Source: Lampris incognitus
Lineage: Eukaryota; Chordata; Actinopteri; Lampriformes; Lampridae
Assembly (NCBI RefSeq): GCF_029633865.1
Contig: NC_079212.1
Location: 102,510,933-102,574,932, forward strand
Direction of reading: 5' to 3'
DNA: 64,000 bases
Within the stretch, counting starts at the first letter, position 1. Each line of letters opens with the position of its first letter. The notes below the pieces were generated by a model that saw nothing but the letters and a program-made list of their open reading frames with translations, was not told the DNA's origin and searched no databases. The translations under genes were made by a program, and so were the position numbers. Positions 58,324-64,000 of the stretch are shown piece by piece.

Positions 58324-58710
58324 CTGGGGTCTAAACACACTAAGTTTGCCTGTCTTTGGCTTCTCAACAATGACGAGTGCGTTCACCCATTCTGTGGGTT
58401 CTGTTATCTTACAGATTATGCCGCCTTTCTCCATGCTGTCAAGCTCGTCCCTCAGTTTGCTGCGTAGGGCGATGGGGATTCTGCGTGGCGGGCAGACGAC
58501 CGGCGTTGCATCTGGTGTGACGCGGAAGGTGCACTCGCCTGGGAACTCTCCTATTCCCTGGAAAACATCTGCATACTCATCCATTATGCTCTGTAATGTG
58601 ACATTGTTTTCCTCGCTCACAGCCATCACTATTTTTACCAAGTTTAGGTCACGGCATGTTCTCATTGCCATGACTGGTGGGGCGTTTGTGTCAATGACTG
58701 TTAAATGTCG
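58324..58710 (-). pseudogene. Gypsy-2 pol, upstream RT part
   Basis: The minus frame contains MDEYADVFQGIGEFPGECTF, then PRRIPIALRSKLRDELD and EWVNALVIVEKPKTGKL, the start of a gypsy RT. It stops at the inserted unit and its continuation is at 54644. A small deletion shifts the frame just before the junction. Everything upstream (protease, gag, 5-prime LTR) is missing at 58710. Confidence 0.88.
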
Positions 58711-59119
58711 AGAAGACACGCTGGCCGCTGGCTGGCGGGTCTGACCCTTTAGTCTAGCGGTTAGCGATGTCTCCTGCGGTGCGGGCGATAGGGGTTCGCT
58801 TCCCGGCCGCGGCAGTTCCTGTGGTTGCGTTGTCCCCCGAATTCGCTACATTGGTGTCAGAAGTGGGATGGAGCGACCGTAAGGCCATCGGAAGCGTAGG
58901 CGCCCTGAGGCGTGAAAGAGCTGATATGCTTAAGCGCGGGGACGCGCTTCCCGAAGGAGGGGGGTAGTGTAACGTGCATGGATAAGAAGACACGCTGGCC
59001 GCTGGCTGGCGGGCCTGACCCTTTAGTGTAGCGGTTAGCGATGCCTCCCGCGGTGCGGGCGATACGGGTTCGTGTCCCGGCCGCGGTAGTTCCTGTGGTT
59101 GCCTCCCGAATTCGCTACA
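58711..59119 (+). mobile_element. TRIM-like LTR element with tRNA-like LTRs
   Basis: LTR 1 is 58711-58850 (its first about 17 bp are lost). The primer-binding site is TGGTGTCAGAAGTGGGAT at 58852-58869, complementary to the 3-prime end of tRNA-Leu(CAA) with CCA. The interior is 117 bp and non-coding. The purine tract GAAGGAGGGGGG is at 58953-58964. LTR 2 is 58968-59119 (152 bp, TGTAAC...GCTACA). Each LTR contains an A-box-like TAGCGGTTAGCG (59029-59040 in LTR 2) and a B-box-like GGTTCGTGTCC (59067-59077), as in tRNA genes. It interrupts the hAT transposase on its right side. A full-length LTR of the same family is at 12391-12542. Confidence 0.82.
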
Positions 59120-59914
59120 CTTGGCAATAAATCCATTGGAGCGGCCCACCATAGCAGGCGCACCGTCCGTGGTGATTGACATCAGTTTACACACTGGGAG
59201 CTGGATTTTATCCACAAAGTTTTTGAAGATCTGAAAAATGTCCTCTTCCCGCGTGTGTTCCTTCATGGGTAGTATTGTTAACAGCTCCTCTTTTGCGGTC
59301 ATATCTTGAAACACCATGCGAATGAAAATGCACAATTGGGCCGTATCACTTATGTCCGTAGACTCGTCCAATTGTAGTGAGAAACACTCGCAGTCCACGA
59401 TGTCCCTCCAAAGCTGCTGTGTCAAATCATCGCCCATCACTTCACAGCGCCTTGTGACAGAATTTCTTGATAACTAGAGAGCTTTGATTGAAGATATTTC
59501 TGATTTGTTTTTAAAATCCCGAAACAACGAATCTGCTGCCTCAAGGAAGGCCTCTTTCATCATCTCTCCATCTTGGAAGGCTTTCTTATGCTTAATGATG
59601 GAGTGACTCACCCGTAAAGATGCTTCGGTGGCTGCCTTTGCCTTCGGGAAAAGTGACTGCTGGGCGATTAACTGCGATTTTAGTTCGCCCACCTCTCTCT
59701 TTCTCAGCTCGCTTTTCGGAGGGAAGTCATTGTCATAGTTTTTATGAACAGTTCGAAAGTGCCTCTCCACATTTCCTTTCTTTGGGATAGCAATGCTAGA
59801 CTGACAGATGAGACAAACGTATTTGGAATAAGACATGGTGAAAAAAAAAGTCCTCCTCCCATTCCACAAGGAAATGGTACGTTTTTTGTTTCTTACTAGG
59901 TCCGGCTCCCCCAC
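59120..59914 (-). pseudogene. hAT (Charlie/GTF2IRD2-like) transposase fragment
   Basis: The N-terminal ORF (about 59836-59474) starts MSYSKYVCLICQSSIAIPKK and contains a BED-type zinc finger (C..C in CLIC, then H.....H in ERHFRTVHKNY). After one TAG stop the frame continues at 59440 with FSLQLDESTDISDTAQLCIF, the first catalytic-Asp region of hAT transposases, then TTDGAPAMVGRSNGFIAK, where the TRIM interrupts it. The C-terminal dimerisation region is absent. The sequence style matches the hAT transposase related to human GTF2IRD2. Non-functional. Confidence 0.82.
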
Positions 59915-60274
59915 TCATTTTTGTTTTGTTTCACTTTAGTAGAATTTTTTTTTTTTTAAAGAGTTGAACTAGCTAGCTCGATGCAGTTCTGCGTTAGCTC
60001 ACGTTGTGGGCATGTGAACTTCAAGGTACGTTCAAGACGGGCTCTGGTTGTTATGCTAACCTAATGTAACAAAGTTTTAGGTTCCGCTCTAGAATCTTTG
60101 GTTTTAGTCAACAGCAGACTGGCCGTCCTTTACGTCAATCAAAAGGCAAATGGAGGACAGGTGATAGGCTAATGTCTTGGGAAAAAAAAAAGTTTTTTGG
60201 AATGTCATGGAGATCTACCAGCACTGCCTTCGCGATCTACTGGTCGATCGCGATCGACGTAGTGGGCACCCCTG
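59120..60274 (-). mobile_element. hAT transposon, 5-prime part
   Basis: Minus strand. The 5-prime end at 60274 reads CAGGGGTGCCCACTACGTCG, a hAT-type terminus with an internal GATCGCGATC palindrome. It is inserted in the gypsy-1 protease region. It is cut on the left by the TRIM at 59119, and its 3-prime half is not found. Confidence 0.8.
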
Positions 60275-61587
60275 ATCTAGGGCTTGGGCTGTGTCTAGGG
60301 GGACGAGTGGAATGCCGGCCTGCCGGGCCAGCGAGATGTCCATCAAAACACTCGTCCGCCCCCGAATCCAGGAGTGCACCAACAGACAGTGAGTGGTTAC
60401 CCCAGGTGAGAGTGACCGGAAAAGGGTGGTTGTGCTCCTTGGGCTGGGGCGTCAGGCTCACTAGGACACCCCTCACTAGTGAGCCGGGTCTTTTTGGGCG
60501 AGTCGGGCAGGCCTTGATATAGTGGCCCGACCTCCCGCAGTAGAGGCAGAGGTGGCCATGCATCCTCTGCTCCCCAACCTCCAGCGGGAGCCGTGACCGA
60601 CCCAACTGCATGGGCTCCTCCTCCTCCGGCCTGGATCCAGAAGCCACCCAGGGTTGCGAGGGGGAGTGTGAGGGTGGAGAGAGCCCACGGGACGCTGACC
60701 CAAGGAAGGCACCGGTAGGACGGACGGGGGTTGGTCTATGGGAGGGGCCAGCGCGCGGGGCGCGTTCCTGGCGCCGCTCGTCCATCTGGAGGGCGAGGGT
60801 GACGAGCTCGTTGAAGGAGGCAGGGTGGTCCCGAACGATGAGATCTTTGATGGGCTCGCTCAGCCCCCTGCTGTACGCGCTCTTGAGCGCAGTGTCATCC
60901 CACCCACTGTCTGCCGCGAGTATCCTTACCTCCAAGGAATAATCTGCCACCGACCTGGCTCCCTGTTGGATGGAATGGAGGCGGCCGGCAGCGTCCTGCC
61001 CGTCAGCTGGGTGGTCGAACACCAGCTTGAACTCGCGGCGGAAGGCACCATAGTCCGAGGCGAGCTGCTCGGTATGGCCTACCGCCGCTATGGCCCAGCT
61101 GAGGGCTTAGCAGGTGGGGAGGGACATGACAAGGGCTACCTTGGTCTCTCCTGTCCTATACCTGGCTGGTGTTTGAACAGGAACTCACACTGACCAAGGA
61201 AACCCCTGCACAGCTCGAACTCCCCACCGAAGGCCTTGGGGCAGGGGAGGTTAGGCTCGCACCGGGGGTTGACTCGGAGAAGGGGGAACGTCGGGACCAG
61301 AAACGGGGAAACCGGAGGCCGAGCTGGGGGCAGAGACCGAGGCCAGGGCAGGGTGGTCGCTCATCCTGGAGACCGCTGTGGAGAGTGCAGCGATCTGCGC
61401 GGTGAGGGCATCTAACGCGCTCGTCGCGGCCTGGGAGCCGTACTGAAGATCGCCGATCTCTCCGGTGAAGGCAGTAGTAAGCTCTGAGCGGAGAGAGGCA
61501 AGTTGGCAACTGTGACTTCTTACTACTGCCTCTAGGGGGACGGGGCGTCAAAGGGACCGTCCGCTCCTTGGGTTTGCCTGGGTCCAT
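60275..61587 (-). pseudogene. Gypsy-1 gag and protease start
   Basis: Minus strand from ATG at about 61587 (MDPGKPKERTVPL). An early frame break occurs around 61160-61500. The main part (61022-60275) is capsid-like (FDHPADGQDAAGRLHSIQQG, SVADYSLEVRILA), followed by a CCHC zinc knuckle CLYCGRSGHYIKACP and the aspartic protease start ALLDSGADECF. The hAT then interrupts it at 60274. Gag of this type packages the element RNA; this copy is broken by frameshifts and the insertion. Confidence 0.88.
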
Positions 61588-61603
61588 AATGGCTCCGACA
61601 TTC

Positions 61604-62355
61604 TGTTATGCTCGCGCACCAGAACCTGACCCGTGTGGCGAAACCCAAGACAGACAGACACGAGATGACTTCAAAATCTACAAAGGGGGGTTTTATTGTG
61701 GGAGGGGAATGTATGGTGAAAAAGGCGTTCTGTTAGTGGGATGTGTAAATAAACTGTGGTGTCCCGTGGTTTGCGTGTATAACTATGTGTGAGTGTTTTT
61801 AGCCTATGTGTGGTGCTGTATGTAAATGACCAGGGGGTGTTGAAAAAATGTGCGTGCACCTGGCGAGAAAGTCCAGTCCGAGATCCAAGAGGGGTTGTCC
61901 GAGAAAGTCCAGGTCCGAGATGTCGAGTCCGAAAGGAGGGGTCCAGATAGAGGTACAAGGGGGGAAATCGCAGGAGAGGTCCGGGGAGAAAACGTGAAGG
62001 TCGCTGGGGACGAGGGAGCCGTGGAAATCGCGGAGGGAGAGTCTTGGGAGGAAACAGAGACACGAAGATAAGACACTGGGGAATAAACGGAATGCAAGGA
62101 ACGCTGGAGGGCTTGTCAGAACTTCACCGCAGGGTTCAGTACGTCGAAGCACTGAGAGACGTTCTGGGAGGCTTCTTGTAGAAGGCTGCCTGATTGCCAC
62201 AGGTGTGCCTGATGGATAATGGCAAACACCTGGTGCAGTGCAGCGCTCGTCTCCTCAGAGCGCGAGCCGAGCGCTCGGATGTTTCCGACACGTCCGAGCT
62301 GGGGGAGTGGCTTGAACGTGCCGGGGAGGCAGCTCGGGGCGGTGTAACCACAACA
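61604..62355 (-). repeat. Gypsy-1 5-prime LTR
   Basis: Near-identical to 50494-51267 apart from small deletions (for example at about 61921 and 62016). The gag ATG is just inside. Confidence 0.9.
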
Positions 62356-63394
62356 CTACGTTATTCATTAGGCACCTAGTAAACATTTACTATCAATTCA
62401 ACCAAAAAAGAAGAAAAGAAGGGAAAAGGGGATCTGGTCCAAGAGAAGGGAGTGTTCTGACAAGTACAACAGCTGTGATATTGGGCTATACAAACAAAAA
62501 TTGACCTGACTTGTGTCATGGCTGTAGCTATTACAGTTGCATACATGTGGACTTTTCCATCATATATGGCTATGCTATTCATGATGCATGGTTGCATTAA
62601 AGTGCAACTTCTCCCCCAGGTCTGAGCCCGACTCCACCCACTGCATAATCCTGAAAAATGCTAAAAAGTAATCAAGGGGCTCGGAAGGGGGGGCGTGGAT
62701 GTGTGATTTAGGAGAATGGGCAGGAGTAGCTGGGGAGATCCGCAACAAGTGCCCGGCGGCTCGCCGCCGCCGCATACCGCCGTACCCAGCCAGGGCAGTC
62801 CCCTCCACCGGCTCGCCTTCCGGCACGGCGTCGAACACCGCCCTGCGGAGACGTCCCGACCGCCACGACGTGGATGCGCCGCAGACGGAAAGGAGCCCCG
62901 CGAGACGGGCCGCGTGGAGAGTGTTGTCCGGTGGTGCTTCCGCAGCCGTCAAAAGCTCAAGTCCGAACCGCTGCGCAAACACTGAAAATGGTGAAATAAT
63001 ATATAACTAGGGGCTGGGGGAGACGAGTCGCCCACCTCTGATTGGACGGCGCGTTAAGCCAATTTCAACCCATGAAATGCCGATTTTTATGAATTTGGTA
63101 AGAAATGTCCATATTACCCCCAGCATTGACGAGTTTCATCACCGTACAGTCATATCATTCAGTTTACAGCTAAAAAAAACATGGAGCTCTTTAAGGAGAA
63201 ATCCAGTCCGAATGTCCAGTATAAAATCACCTTTACCGCAGTGCGGAGCACAGGTGACGAAACAGGCGACAACAACTCATCAACTAACAATTAACCTAAT
63301 TATCAATGCTGACGAGCGGAGGCGATGGCCGATGTAAACTAAAGCCATCGAACACGATTCTCACGCGCTCGAGTTTAGGTAAGATATATAGAGC
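62356..63394. other. Flanking sequence with MITE/L2 fragments and a GC-rich block
   Basis: 62440-62535 is a fold-back fragment related to 48101-48319, split by an L2 tail (GATATTGGGCTATACAAAC, 62477-62510). 62690-62985 is GC- and CpG-rich and open on both strands. A minus frame (MFAQRFGLELL..., 135 residues) shows no known domain and is preceded on that strand by CACCATTTTCAG, a possible splice acceptor. I cannot assign a gene. Confidence 0.3.
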
Positions 63395-63398
63395 ACAA

Positions 63399-63399
63399 C

Positions 63400-63480
<81 letters not shown>
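63399..63480 (+). repeat. (GA)n microsatellite
   Basis: About 41 uninterrupted GA units. Confidence 0.97.
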
Positions 63481-63482
<2 letters not shown>

Positions 63483-63639
63483 GAGCGAAGTCAGTCAGCT
63501 GACTCCACCCAAGTAAATCATCGCTGTTGGTTAAAAAAGGTGAAGAATTTAGTTTGTAGCACCAGTTGTGAAGAAACTGGATGAATTTCTTCCGCCGGCT
63601 ATGTCGAATTGAGGCTCTTGAAAGGAAAACTGTTGCAGT

Positions 63640-63700
63640 GAGCCGTATTTAAATCTACCACAACATGCAGGTCAGGTGAATCGGCCGTACTAAATTGTCC

Positions 63701-63736
<36 letters not shown>

Positions 63737-63895
63737 GGGGGGGCATTGGGGGGGCACTGGGGGGGGGGGCTGTGATGGCCTAGTGGCCTGTCCAGGGTGC
63801 CTCCCTGCCTGCCGCCCAGTGACTGCTGGGATAGGCTCCAGCATCCCAGCGACCCTGAGAGCAGAATAAGCGGTTTGGATAATGGATGCATGGAT
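63640..63895 (+). mobile_element. SINE relic with internal (TG)n and poly-G
   Basis: CATGCAGGTCAGGTGAATCG, then (TG)n at 63703-63733 and G runs, then CCTGCCGCCCAGTGACTGCT and GATAAGCGGT-type end with GGATAATGGATGCATGG. Same SINE body as at 29620-29805. Confidence 0.7.
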
Positions 63896-64000
63896 GTTAC
63901 TTTTTAACAGCGTTATGTGCCATTGGAGGTCTCTGTGTATGCAGGTTTTCTTTCCAATCCAACACTACACCAGTTTATTTCACCGATTAGTCCTCCTGTC

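Larger units (their letters stand above)
50494..62355 (-). mobile_element. Gypsy/chromovirus LTR retrotransposon (gypsy-1) with nested insertions
   Basis: LTRs at 50494-51267 (774 bp) and 61604-62355 (752 bp) begin TGTTATGCTCGCGCACC and end GTGTAACCACAACA. The element is flanked by the 5-bp duplication CTACG (50489-50493 and 62356-62360). The LTRs differ mainly by small deletions. On the minus strand only gag plus the protease start (61587-60275) and the integrase C-terminus with chromodomain (51677-51268) remain. The interior is occupied by gypsy-2, the recombinase-SET unit, a TRIM and a hAT. Confidence 0.92.

Noticed and set aside
59029-59077. tRNA gene in the TRIM LTR
   Set aside because: The boxes are present in both LTRs and in the copy at 12391-12542, so the segment is part of a repeat and not a stand-alone tRNA gene.
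62575-63010. 135-residue minus ORF and overlapping plus ORFs as host genes
   Set aside because: GC-rich DNA open on both strands and no recognised domain; listed only as a GC-rich block.

Overview
Eukaryotic genomic DNA, almost certainly a teleost fish. The base is AT-rich intergenic DNA, and the repeats form a typical ray-finned-fish set: L2, Rex1, Rex3, RTE and L1-like LINEs, Penelope-like elements (PLEs), Tc1/mariner, hAT and TTAA-type DNA elements, gypsy LTR elements and tRNA-headed SINEs. The one conserved host gene is CYC1 (mitochondrial cytochrome c1): seven exons on the + strand between 35316 and 44238, all splice sites and phases agreeing, giving a 307-residue protein. I did not find operons, rRNA genes, CRISPR arrays or bacterial features. 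A 200-N assembly gap lies at 55406-55605.

Layout. 0.4-5.4 kb: an L2 LINE split by an apparently intact Tc1 transposon. 8.0-10.3 kb: a Rex1 LINE split by a Penelope-like element. 12.4-14.7 kb: decayed gypsy pol (minus strand) flanked by pieces of a 152-bp LTR. 16.1-16.7 kb: hAT MITE. 17.55-20.69 kb: a full-length RTE LINE with one 997-residue ORF and an 18-bp target-site duplication. 21.8-23.8 kb: unidentified repeat holding a Rex3 fragment and a minisatellite. 26.8-32.6 kb: a second, decayed RTE copy (minus strand) into which a SINE, then a Penelope-like element inside the SINE, and a LINE 3-prime fragment have inserted. 35.3-44.9 kb: CYC1, with a TTAA-flanked element in intron 1 and a SINE, a PLE and a hAT relic in intron 2. 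45-50.4 kb: SINE, L1-like and L2 fragments and two fold-back elements. 50.5-62.4 kb: one gypsy/chromovirus insertion (LTRs 774 and 752 bp, 5-bp duplication CTACG) that has become a nest of other elements.

The most interesting object is inside that nest. At 54649-58319 a unit of about 3.7 kb lies within the pol gene of a second gypsy element, flanked by a 4-bp direct repeat AGCT. Taking the unit and one repeat copy out rejoins the gypsy reading frame in a conserved RT motif. The unit carries a four-exon spliced gene (479 codons visible, 5-prime part lost in the gap) that fuses the catalytic C-terminal half of a tyrosine recombinase to a KMT5A/SETD8-like SET methyltransferase domain. This suggests a Crypton-like tyrosine-recombinase transposon carrying a histone-methyltransferase-type domain. 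Just downstream, at 58711-59119, is a compact non-coding LTR element (TRIM): two LTRs of about 150 bp, a primer-binding site matching tRNA-Leu(CAA), a purine tract, and LTRs that themselves contain tRNA-like A-box and B-box sequences. A second 152-bp LTR of the same family is at 12391-12542.

All family names come from reading motifs by eye; no database search was possible. Positions of degenerate element ends are approximate unless a target-site duplication is stated.
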